Shown here: positions 35,135 to 42,034 of the stretch, in pieces | Position numbering within the stretch: the first letter of the stretch is position 1 | Layout of the letters: every line of letters starts with the position of its first letter | Virus record (IMG/VR): IMGVR_UViG_3300002231_000758 | Coordinates: 4,496-46,529 of that record | DNA from: a virus | Direction: 5' to 3' (one strand) | Length of the DNA: 42,034 bases | Position numbers and translations under genes: made by a program | Notes under the pieces: model-generated | Seen by the model: the letters and a program-made list of their open reading frames with translations, nothing else | What the model was told of the DNA's origin: nothing | Databases searched by the model: none

Positions 35135-36250
35135 CTAGCGGACTCGGCCTTCTTGGGTAGCGGCATTTAGTTCTTTTTCCAATGCGACTGCTCGTTCGCC
35201 TCGGACCTTGCCGGTAGTCAGGCTGATCATCGCGGCTTTCCACTCCTGGGGAGTGTAAATACGCTTCTGAGCAGGGCCCTGACCGTGCGGTGAGGTACTG
35301 GGAACGACCTGTGACTGGACTGACGGCAATGACACGTTCACCTGTTGGGGAACGGCCGGAGCCGGCAGAGCACCAGTCGATTGGCTGACACTGTCCATGA
35401 AGACCTTGAAGATCGCGGCAGTACGAACTGCGTTGTTGCTGTCGGCGGCATCGTTCAGCAGATCGCCATACGACATTCCGACAACCGGATCCTGTTCTGT
35501 CAGGAACCGTTCAAATTCGCGGCTGTTATTGATCTCTCTCCATTGTGGGACCAAACCGTCCATTGACGAGAAGAACGTGGCCTCCTCCTGACTCATTTGC
35601 TCAGGAGTCGCCTGCGCTTGTATCTGCGTCATCTGACTCTGTATCTGCATGGCCTGATTCTTCTGGATCGCGATCTGTTGCTTCCAGAACTCGGGCCCAT
35701 AGTCTTCCAGATTCTGCTCGGTCACACCGAAAGCGGCGAGCTCTTCGTCTGTGATCTGATCTGGTCTGACTATGTTTTGCTGGCCAGCGGGTGCTTCAGG
35801 AGTTGCGGATCGGGCCTTCTCCAGTTCTTCCTGGAGCAGTTCGACCTTGGCTCTCTCCTTGCGCAAGTCAGTCTGGAATACCGGCACTTCGGCCGAGTAC
35901 TTCCCCTTCAGCACATCATAGCCGTGTAACTGCTTTTGGATGTCCTCCGGCAGTGTACTACGGTCAGTAGCAACGGGTAGGTCACCCTGTTGTACTGGTG
36001 CCTGTGGCGGGGCTGGTTGCGGGTCCACTACGTCCGGCGGAGTTAACGGCTTGGCCTCGGGCGCTACGGGAGTCGCCAGATCCGGTATTCCCCTCCTGGG
36101 GGAGCCGGCTGTGCGTTATTCCCTTCGTCCGCGGCGGGCACTACACCTGGAGGCAACTGGGGCATCGGGATGCCGAGCCATGATTTGCTCCAGGTTCTGT
36201 TTAACAACGTCAGGTACGTGCGTTTCGTGTTCTTCGCTTACAGTGGTCAT
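35135..36250 (-). CDS. Scaffold protein, split by three homopolymer insertions
   Basis: As given, the best long frame begins at a GTG near 36028. A convincing start is ATG 36250 (MTTVSEEHETHVPDVVKQNL) with AAGG upstream. Removing one base from each of the runs at 36159-36162, 36098-36102 and 36090-36093 makes one frame of 1,113 bases (370 residues). The repaired N-terminus continues APQEGIPDLATPVAPEAKPL into the known part. The rest has a coiled coil (LRKERAKVELLQEELEKARS), Gln-rich helices (QSQMTQIQAQATPEQMSQEE) and a basic C-terminus, as in phage scaffolds. It lies just upstream of the coat gene. No protease motif is seen. Confidence 0.75.
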
Positions 36251-36396
36251 GTCAACCTTCTTTCGTTTGTATTTCCTGCGAGTCCTTGATGGATATTCGC
36301 ACCTCTAATTACCCCTGGAGCCGGTGTTGGTATTCCAGGGGCCTGTTCTGATGCCCCGACTGGCGTATCCGGCCAGCCGGAGCAATAGCACTCCAC
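36247..36396 (-). CDS. Possible small proline-rich protein (49 aa)
   Basis: A frame from GTG 36396 to TGA 36247 encodes about 49 residues starting with ECYCSGWPDTPVG and containing APGIPTPAPGVIRG. Its stop overlaps the scaffold start in an ATGA junction, which supports translation. The start lacks a good ribosome binding site and is not certain; there is no ATG in this frame. In this part of the genome a missed indel could also alter the frame. The function is unknown. Confidence 0.4.
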   Translation of the reverse strand: MECYCSGWPDTPVGASEQAPGIPTPAPGVIRGANIHQGLAGNTNERRLT

Positions 36397-36409
36397 ATGC
36401 TAGATTCTA

Positions 36410-37000
36410 CTAGACACCCCAGAGCTCGACAAGGAGCTTGCCAGCGTCATAAACGCCTGCGGTGTCGCCGCCCTTGGCGACGAGATACAGGTAACCGTTC
36501 GCGGGGATCATTGCGGTCAGCATGTCCGCACCGTCCAGTACCCAGGCGCCGTGATCGAGAACCAGTGTCTCGGTCAGGTCAGCGATGGCGGTGTCTTCGA
36601 CACCGGTCGCTTCGGTTGCCGAGTAGATCGCGATATCGTCGTCACCCGTGGTGGGCGTTTCCATGCAGGTCACGCGACCGGCAACAATCGTACCGTTCTG
36701 AGCCGCCAGGATCCGGCCCAGGTAGGCCGCGCCCGTGGCATCGACACCGATGATGTCGCCGTCAGTCGCGGAACTGGTCAGGCCGGTCAGATCGATGTAG
36801 ATCGAGGTTTTGAACAGGTCACCGATCTTCTCAATGCTTGTCTTGATGACCGTTCCGGTCCCGCCCGTGATACCGGCACCAGGGGTCATAACATCCAGGG
36901 GAATGGTGCCTTGCTGTGCGTCACCGCCGGCTTTCAGGGTCTTGACCCGAATTTCATTGGCATTGATGATGCCGAAGTCTGCGTTTTCTCTCCAACTCAT
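36410..37000 (-). CDS. Structural or decoration-like protein (196 aa)
   Basis: The sequence begins MSWRENADFGIINANEIRVK and runs through beta-rich Gly/Thr/Asp segments (AQNGTIVAGRVTCMETPTTG) to the end YLYLVAKGGDTAGVYDAGKL. There is no catalytic motif. It resembles small virion proteins made in amounts near that of coat protein, perhaps decoration or a minor head protein. It is encoded between portal and scaffold. Function is inferred from position. Confidence 0.55.
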   Translation of the reverse strand: MSWRENADFGIINANEIRVKTLKAGGDAQQGTIPLDVMTPGAGITGGTGTVIKTSIEKIGDLFKTSIYIDLTGLTSSATDGDIIGVDATGAAYLGRILAAQNGTIVAGRVTCMETPTTGDDDIAIYSATEATGVEDTAIADLTETLVLDHGAWVLDGADMLTAMIPANGYLYLVAKGGDTAGVYDAGKLLVELWGV

Positions 37001-37009
37001 AGTACTCTC

Positions 37010-37249
37010 CTACCTTGTGTTACTTATTTTTTCGAGTTCGTCTCTGGCTTTTTCGTGCAAATTCTTGATATCCTGTAGGACCACTGAAGACCCCTGGAGC
37101 CGGAACACGCGAGTCGGATCAGTCTCTGTCTGTAGTTGTTCTACAGTGAGATCGTGACTTTCTCTTACGAATGTCATAATCCGCTCAAACATATGGTTCC
37201 CTTGAAGCTCCGCAAATGCTCGGAGCACTTCGACGCTCGGAGTCCTCAT
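37010..37249 (-). CDS. Portal-adjacent small helical protein (79 aa)
   Basis: I begin at ATG 37249 (MRTPSVEVLRAFAELQGNHM), which overlaps the TGA of the gene upstream in an ATGA junction. The longer frame upstream is that gene in a wrong reading frame. The protein is all-helical and charged (FERIMTFVRESHDLTVEQLQ, DIKNLHEKARDELEKISN). I have a sense of this type near portal genes of related podoviruses, but I cannot name it. It may be a packaging or assembly chaperone. Confidence 0.55.
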   Translation of the reverse strand: MRTPSVEVLRAFAELQGNHMFERIMTFVRESHDLTVEQLQTETDPTRVFRLQGSSVVLQDIKNLHEKARDELEKISNTR

Positions 37250-37435
37250 GTGATTTTGAACCTCTTGAATACCAGCCTGATTCCGAGCCAGATCCGCCGC
37301 CACAGTGGCAACTCATTCATGACTTCCTGCATGATCCTGCAATGAACTTCGCCATCAGCTCTGGCGCTGTTGAAATTCTGCTGGAGTGTCTTCTCTGGCC
37401 TGACGCTCCTGGCCGCGCCTCAGTGATCTTGCCAT
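37246..37435 (-). CDS. Small basic portal-adjacent protein, one base insertion
   Basis: The gene starts at ATG 37435 just after the portal stop. The frame reads MARSLRRGQERQAREDTPAE, then at 37363-37364 an extra base must be skipped to continue RADGEVHCRIMQEVMNELPL, then WRRIWLGIRLVFKRFKIT to the stop at 37246. The corrected length is 189 bases, 62 residues. The ending (ELPLWRRIWLGIRLVFKR) is a basic amphipathic helix often seen after portal genes in this kind of phage. Its role is unknown. Confidence 0.6.
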
Positions 37436-37436
37436 A

Positions 37437-39446
37437 CTACTCAACGGGCATCTCCTTTCCTCCTTGCGGGCCGTCCGTCGCGGCCAGCTCTTGCATGGCC
37501 ATCTGCTGGTCAAGCTCATCCTGGACCCGTTGCCGCAGGGTGGCTTCATCCGGAACGACCTTGTCCGGATCGATATCGAGTCGGGCGGCTACGCGGCGAA
37601 GCACGTTGGCGCGGCCCTCCATCCCGATGATCTGCATATCAGTCGGGTTGTTGGTAAAGTTAAGAAATTCCTGCTGTCGAAGTAAGGTTTGATCCCGCAG
37701 GAGCATGGCGAGGGCCCCTTTCGGGACGATCTGAACATCGCCCTTGAGGTGTCCAAATTTGTCATTGTCCAGGTAGAGCATGTTCCAGACGTACAATTGG
37801 TACAACAGCGGCCGAAGTACCAGTCTGTCTACTTCGCCTACGAGGCGCTTAATTCCTTTGCTGGCCGCATTCATCAACATAGACAGTCCGGATGCTGTCT
37901 CAGCGGCTCCGCCGCCAGCGTCCTGGTTTCCGTAGCTGTACCGCGGGACCATGGTCCGGTCATCCGCCCGAGTCTCAAACGCGGACATGACGGCCAGGAG
38001 TTCATTGGCATTGGCGGTGGGCTGGAAGAAGTTGATCGGAAGCCGACCAGGAGTTTTGTCGCCGTAGTACTGCCAGACCTTCATCGGATGGATCTTCGTA
38101 GGATCGACACCTGGGGGGAGGGCCCCGATGTCAACCGAAACCTGCGGGCCCGCGGCCACGGCGATGTTATTCGCCATATTACGGCCGCAGGCATTAACCA
38201 TATCCTGGCAGTCCTTCATCTTCTCGGGAAGGGAGGTTCCCCAGATGGAGTCAGGCGAGTTGATGAAGCCACAAATATAGTAGGGCTTCTGTCCTAGAGG
38301 GCTTGGATTCAGTATCGCCTTGATTACATAGGTTCCTGCCAAGATGCCGCAGATGTCGTAGTATCGGTTGTCGTCGTCTATGCCCTTCATACCCCATGCT
38401 TTCAGCACAGAGCCCCGAGCCGGACCCCAGAACTCGATAGCCTGGAGAGTTGAGTCGGGAAGGTTTGTCTCGTCGGTATCGATATCTTCGATATCTTCAC
38501 GTTCATCGTTGCCAGGAAGGGTGATGTCGAGTTTTGGCAGGGAGTTGGCGTTCAGGAGCGCCTCGATGGCCTTAGTATTATAGCCGTCCACTCCGCGGAG
38601 GTCCGACAACTGCTTCTTGTTGAGGTGGACCACCTCGCAGATGTAGGCGTCCTCGACGTTCCTGGCGCTCGGGCCAGGGTAGAAGTCGTGCGGGCTCGGG
38701 GCGCACCATGTTGGAATCTGGTCCTCAACCACCTCAGGAACCTGTACGCCGCTGATCGGATCCTTAACGAACGTCAACCGGCGCTTCTTCTTGATGACGG
38801 GCCCTTTCATGATGGCGAGCTGGAATGTGGCCAGCCGCTGTTTGAATGCGTCCAGGGCAGTGAAGAAGTCGCCCTCGATCAACTGGTCCGCCATCTTCTG
38901 CTCCATGCGGGCGGCACGTTCCTTGGCCTCATTGACATCGTCCTTCAACATTTTGTCGTATGTCTCGGCCGCGAACTGGTAGTAGTCCTCTGGAGTCAGT
39001 TCCTGTCCTTGGTCCTGGGCGTCCTGGACTAGTAGGAGCATCTGCTCGACCACTTCGTCCTTTCGGTCATCGCCCAGATCTGGGATGGGTGTGGGCTGGA
39101 CGGCCCAGGGGCGGTCACCCACTGGAACCAACACATCCTGGAGCCATGCCTCTACGGCCTCAGCCTTGGTGTCGGTGATGTTGAAGTAGAGTCTCGAGCC
39201 ACCCTGTTTATTGATGGCGGCGATCTTGGTAGCGGAGTACATGCCTTTCTTTTGGCGGGCAGATTCGTTGAGGCGGTCAGTAATACCTTCGGTTTCGCGG
39301 TGGTCTTTCGCCGCCTCAAAGCAAGTGGAGATATATGCGGCGAGCTCCGTAGCGAACTTGGGCTGGTTCAATTCTTTGACCTTGGCCCTGTCTTTAGCCG
39401 CGTCTTCGTCAATCTGTGCGTTCGACTTGACCTGCAATAATGCCAT
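37437..39446 (-). CDS. Portal protein (669 aa)
   Basis: At 669 residues it is in the range of podovirus portals and lies directly after the terminase gene. An AGGAGG precedes ATG 39446. The early part has helices (ELAAYISTCFEAAKDHRETE) and the block RLYFNITDTKAEAVEAWLQD. The central region has PTWCAPSPHDFYPGPSARNV, and the C-terminal region has YSYGNQDAGGGAAETASGLS, MLMNAASKGIKRLVGEVDRL, as expected for a head-tail connector. It forms a ring at one capsid vertex, through which DNA is packaged and ejected. No frame break is seen. The C-terminal 30 residues are Gln-rich. Confidence 0.85.
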   Translation of the reverse strand: MALLQVKSNAQIDEDAAKDRAKVKELNQPKFATELAAYISTCFEAAKDHRETEGITDRLNESARQKKGMYSATKIAAINKQGGSRLYFNITDTKAEAVEAWLQDVLVPVGDRPWAVQPTPIPDLGDDRKDEVVEQMLLLVQDAQDQGQELTPEDYYQFAAETYDKMLKDDVNEAKERAARMEQKMADQLIEGDFFTALDAFKQRLATFQLAIMKGPVIKKKRRLTFVKDPISGVQVPEVVEDQIPTWCAPSPHDFYPGPSARNVEDAYICEVVHLNKKQLSDLRGVDGYNTKAIEALLNANSLPKLDITLPGNDEREDIEDIDTDETNLPDSTLQAIEFWGPARGSVLKAWGMKGIDDDNRYYDICGILAGTYVIKAILNPSPLGQKPYYICGFINSPDSIWGTSLPEKMKDCQDMVNACGRNMANNIAVAAGPQVSVDIGALPPGVDPTKIHPMKVWQYYGDKTPGRLPINFFQPTANANELLAVMSAFETRADDRTMVPRYSYGNQDAGGGAAETASGLSMLMNAASKGIKRLVGEVDRLVLRPLLYQLYVWNMLYLDNDKFGHLKGDVQIVPKGALAMLLRDQTLLRQQEFLNFTNNPTDMQIIGMEGRANVLRRVAARLDIDPDKVVPDEATLRQRVQDELDQQMAMQELAATDGPQGGKEMPVE

Positions 39447-39492
39447 GTGGATGCCTCCTACTTGCCGACTTTTTGCCGCCGGCCCCTTGGAG

Positions 39493-39521
39493 ATAACATA
39501 CGGGATAGTGTATGATTACAA
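39493..39521 (-). promoter_or_regulatory. Weak candidate promoter before portal gene
   Basis: On the minus strand TTGTAA (39516-39521) and TGTTAT (39493-39498) are separated by 17 bases; each matches four of six consensus bases. The spacer contains a TAGTGTAT-type element (39506-39513, plus strand), also found at the RHH promoter and at 24037. It could drive the portal-to-coat operon, but terminase read-through is equally possible. Confidence 0.35.
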
Positions 39522-39534
39522 GGGTTTTTCGGAG

Positions 39535-39555
39535 AAATCGGGTCAAAACCGATTT
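39535..39555 (-). terminator. Hairpin at the terminase stop
   Basis: AAATCGG (39535-39541) pairs with CCGATTT (39549-39555) across a seven-base loop. The stem overlaps the terminase stop codon at 39554-39556. No T run follows. It may slow or stabilise transcript ends rather than terminate. Confidence 0.35.
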
Positions 39556-42034
39556 AGGTCAGTCCATCCCACGCAACTGTTGAGGCAGTATCGGGGTGTG
39601 CGGGAGGTCGATTCGGGGATTCTGCAGTCATTGGGTGTTCTACACCCAGCATAAGGTACTGCAGAGCGTCATGCGGGTGAGAATATGCGTTCTTACAGGG
39701 CACATCTCGGTAGCGTTCGTCGCCGGATACCTGGACTCTGTCGAACTTGTAGCCGCCGTTGAACCCTTTTCGCAGAACTTGACAGCTCGGATCGAGCTGG
39801 AACGCGGGTTTCCCGTCCGCCAACTTCCCTAACATGGCCGTAACGGCCTGTCTCCTGGCCAGGAATGCGTTGGTCATCGTGGCCATGCATGGGAATCCTG
39901 CCTTGTTCAGCTCCTGGATACAGGTGGTTTCGTCCACCTGGGACCGCTGGTTACCGGCCGGATCGCCGTAGGACATGTGGTTACAGCCTGGAAACTCGTT
40001 AAACAGGGCCGGTTTGACCATGTTATTGGCAAATTCCCTGATTCCACCGTCCTCACAGATGTATTCCCGCAGGATATTGACCCCACCCCTGGGCGTGACC
40101 TGTCCCACAATACAAGCTGGCGTGAGTCCGAAGTCCCAGCCAAGAACCAAGGGGATCCCCCGATAGCAGGCCAGAGAGTCTGTGGCCACATGGGTGAGAT
40201 CATTCCAGATGTTCTGGTAGACGGGCTTGCCCTCAAACAGGCTACCGTACTCGCCCATGATGTAGACCTTGATCCAGTCCGGATCCTTACCTGGAATCTG
40301 CCTGGAGTAGTAGGCGTATCGGCCGTCCAGGTTGTTGATATTCTCGGCCTTCGGGTTGGCCCGATAGTCCACGGTCCTGCCTTCAGCGTCCTTGATGGCC
40401 ACCATGGCTCCTGGCTGACGGAAGAACCTGTAGTTGTAGGGCTTCTCCTTCTCTGCGAGGTTGTAGTACCAGTGATCGTCGTCGCACGGGTTGGTGTCCA
40501 TGATGATACCGCGCCACGTAGGCCCGCCGTCAGCCATCCTGGGGAAGCGGCCGACACGACCGGTCAGCATATCGATAGCCGCCTTGGAGATCTCTCGTAC
40601 CTCGTTCACCCAGGATCCGGTGATCTCCAATGACAGGAGCTTCTTCACATCACGCGGCTTATCCAGGGCCAGGAAGTAGATCTCAGCATCAACCGTGGTG
40701 CCGTCGCCCAACGGGAACCGCATGTGTCCAGTGATCGGGGAGCCGTACTTCAGCTTGCAGATATGCTCAGGGATCCACTCCTTCCAGGTATTCAAGGTTG
40801 TGGAGGTCAATTCGGGGTAAGTCTGAGAACACCACATGGCCTTGCCTTCTCGACGCACGTAGATCTTGTGGGTTGGCACCTCAATGCAGTATACTTTTCC
40901 GTGGTACTCTTCCTTATACCAACCGTAATCCTGAGAACACATCTTCTTATTGGAGTGGAGTATTGGCCTATATTTCTTTGTGGTCAGAAATGACACGGTG
41001 TACTCGATGTGATTTATTGTCGTCTCGATGCCGTTGATAACAAACTTTTTACCACGGCGATCTCTGTCTGAGACGTTCGCTACCTGACCAGCGCGGAGGG
41101 CGATCTCCTGGAGATCGTCAGCTAAACACTTACTGCTCGTATAAGCCGTTCGGCTATTGCCACGATGATGGCCGTCACCGTCGATAAAGCCGTTGATAAA
41201 CGCGCACAGGTGATCTTTCGGCGCGTTCTTTATCCAGTCAGGAACGGACTTGTTATGTGACTTACCGACAAGAGACAGACATTTGATCAGGGCCCGAGTC
41301 TCTTTGGTTACGGACAGGCGATATGTCATGCACTTACCTGGCCTATCTGAGACGCTGTAAGGCAAACCAGCATCCACGAACAAACTCTCAACGTCATAAC
41401 GATCTGGATCCTGGGTAATTACGAGCTGGTGTCGCCCACCATAAACACCACAAGTACCCTCGGCATACCAAAAGCCAAGCCACCTAAAGAAGGATACAGA
41501 ACGCTTTGGGTCGGTGCCAACCCACTTTGCATCGCGCATGACCCGATATGACCTGGAACCATAAACCTCGCTGGCGTGTTTGAATTTATACTCGCCCCAC
41601 ACCTTCTTACGGGTGCTGACCCTCGAAACAAGCATGTTGTGATCTGGGGTGACCAGGAAATTTGCTCCCTCGTTTCTGAAGCCAATCATCTCGCCGTCAT
41701 ATTGCTTCTGGTAGTAGTAGCTCGGGTGTACAAACTCCATGTACCCATCGTCGTTCAATTGAGCCACGCGCTCATCTTCAAGGAGATCCCTAAACAGCTT
41801 CCAGCCGTTCTCGGTCAATACCTCGGTCTTGTCATCGTAACAGTTACGGATGATCGCCCAGCGTGTCCGGCGCCGGCCCATTGCGTCCGGAGCCTGCTCT
41901 GTGGAGAGCTTAAACACCTCCATGCACATACCAACTGACTTGCCAGACCCGATTGGTCCCATGACGCCGCGGACGAAGGCTCGGTCCATGTGGAAGTCAA
42001 ACAGGGTGGGAGAGGGCGCGTAGTTGATCTGCAT
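39554..42034 (-). CDS. Large terminase ATPase/nuclease, intein-containing precursor
   Basis: The 826-residue precursor is a large terminase, the motor that cuts and packages phage DNA. Its start MQINYAPSPTLFDFHMDRAF and the Walker A loop GPIGSGKS (residues 26-33) are typical. After splicing out residues 65-404 the mature protein is 486 residues and the joint reads RWAIIRN-TYPELTSTTLN, as in intein-free homologues. Later motifs are LEITGSWVNEVREISK (Walker B and coupling region), then VLGWDFGLTPACIVG and MSYGDPAGNQRSQVDETT of the RNase H-like nuclease. The ATG is the last codon of the window, so its ribosome binding site cannot be seen. The small subunit, if any, would be upstream. Confidence 0.93.
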   Translation of the reverse strand: MQINYAPSPTLFDFHMDRAFVRGVMGPIGSGKSVGMCMEVFKLSTEQAPDAMGRRRTRWAIIRNCYDDKTEVLTENGWKLFRDLLEDERVAQLNDDGYMEFVHPSYYYQKQYDGEMIGFRNEGANFLVTPDHNMLVSRVSTRKKVWGEYKFKHASEVYGSRSYRVMRDAKWVGTDPKRSVSFFRWLGFWYAEGTCGVYGGRHQLVITQDPDRYDVESLFVDAGLPYSVSDRPGKCMTYRLSVTKETRALIKCLSLVGKSHNKSVPDWIKNAPKDHLCAFINGFIDGDGHHRGNSRTAYTSSKCLADDLQEIALRAGQVANVSDRDRRGKKFVINGIETTINHIEYTVSFLTTKKYRPILHSNKKMCSQDYGWYKEEYHGKVYCIEVPTHKIYVRREGKAMWCSQTYPELTSTTLNTWKEWIPEHICKLKYGSPITGHMRFPLGDGTTVDAEIYFLALDKPRDVKKLLSLEITGSWVNEVREISKAAIDMLTGRVGRFPRMADGGPTWRGIIMDTNPCDDDHWYYNLAEKEKPYNYRFFRQPGAMVAIKDAEGRTVDYRANPKAENINNLDGRYAYYSRQIPGKDPDWIKVYIMGEYGSLFEGKPVYQNIWNDLTHVATDSLACYRGIPLVLGWDFGLTPACIVGQVTPRGGVNILREYICEDGGIREFANNMVKPALFNEFPGCNHMSYGDPAGNQRSQVDETTCIQELNKAGFPCMATMTNAFLARRQAVTAMLGKLADGKPAFQLDPSCQVLRKGFNGGYKFDRVQVSGDERYRDVPCKNAYSHPHDALQYLMLGVEHPMTAESPNRPPAHPDTASTVAWDGLT
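40823..41842 (-). mobile_element. LAGLIDADG intein in terminase (340 aa)
   Basis: The intein starts at Cys65 of the precursor (CYDDKTEVLTENGWK) and ends at Gln404, before Thr405. Block B is NFLVTPDHNMLV, with the conserved TxxH. Block F is VYCIEVPTHKIYVRREGK. In the middle, a homing endonuclease of the LAGLIDADG class has two motifs, WLGFWYAEG (about 41450-41482) and FINGFIDGDG. The insertion lies next to the ATPase core, a favoured place in terminases. The C-terminal end is CSQ rather than the usual HN, so the last residue is Gln and the next is Thr. The endonuclease could spread the intein to empty terminase genes. Confidence 0.92.

Noticed and set aside
36029-36250. GTG start near 36028 for the scaffold
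   Set aside because: It lacks a ribosome binding site, while ATG 36250 has one and the repaired frame joins the two parts smoothly.

Overview
The window is part of a tailed double-stranded DNA bacteriophage genome, most likely a podovirus-like phage of an unidentified bacterium. Every gene I can support lies on the minus strand, so transcription runs from high to low coordinates. Evidence for a phage is a complete packaging and capsid block (large terminase, portal, scaffold, coat), a long run of virion genes without a recognisable tape-measure or sheath gene, a giant internal or injected virion polyprotein, and an early block with RecT, a YqaJ-type exonuclease, a DnaB helicase and an O-like replication protein. 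Strong AGGAG ribosome binding sites and ATGA stop-start overlaps are frequent. I see no integrase, DNA polymerase, tRNA, CRISPR array, reverse transcriptase or clear endolysin. The left end cuts a gene; the right end coincides with the terminase start codon.

Layout in order of transcription. 42034-39554: large terminase split by a 340-residue LAGLIDADG intein. 39446-34154: portal, small accessory proteins, a decoration-like protein, scaffold and coat protein. 34058-24045: head-tail adaptors, tail, fibre and decoration candidates and small membrane proteins. 23961-22247: a DUF1617-like protein and a charged coiled-coil virion protein. 22237-10751: one giant gene, about 3,827 residues once three single-base indels are corrected, carrying a methyltransferase, a HExxH metallopeptidase and a radical-SAM-like module. 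10660-10487: a ribbon-helix-helix regulator behind its own promoter and operator, followed by a terminator. 10400-1: early genes for recombination (YqaJ exonuclease, RecT), many small cysteine-rich proteins, a radical SAM/Lar-type fusion, an XRE/sigma region 4 fusion regulator, a small nuclease, the O-like protein, DnaB and DUF2303.

The genes form two programmes. The early block would copy and recombine the genome and reprogramme host transcription. The late block builds capsid and tail, with the giant protein probably packaged and delivered into the next host.

A major caveat is that at least seven genes are broken by single-base indels, almost all in runs of the same base. When the indels are corrected, each gene becomes one open frame of an exact multiple of three. 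I read these as sequencing or assembly errors and give merged gene coordinates. All family assignments were made by eye from sequence motifs; no database search was possible.
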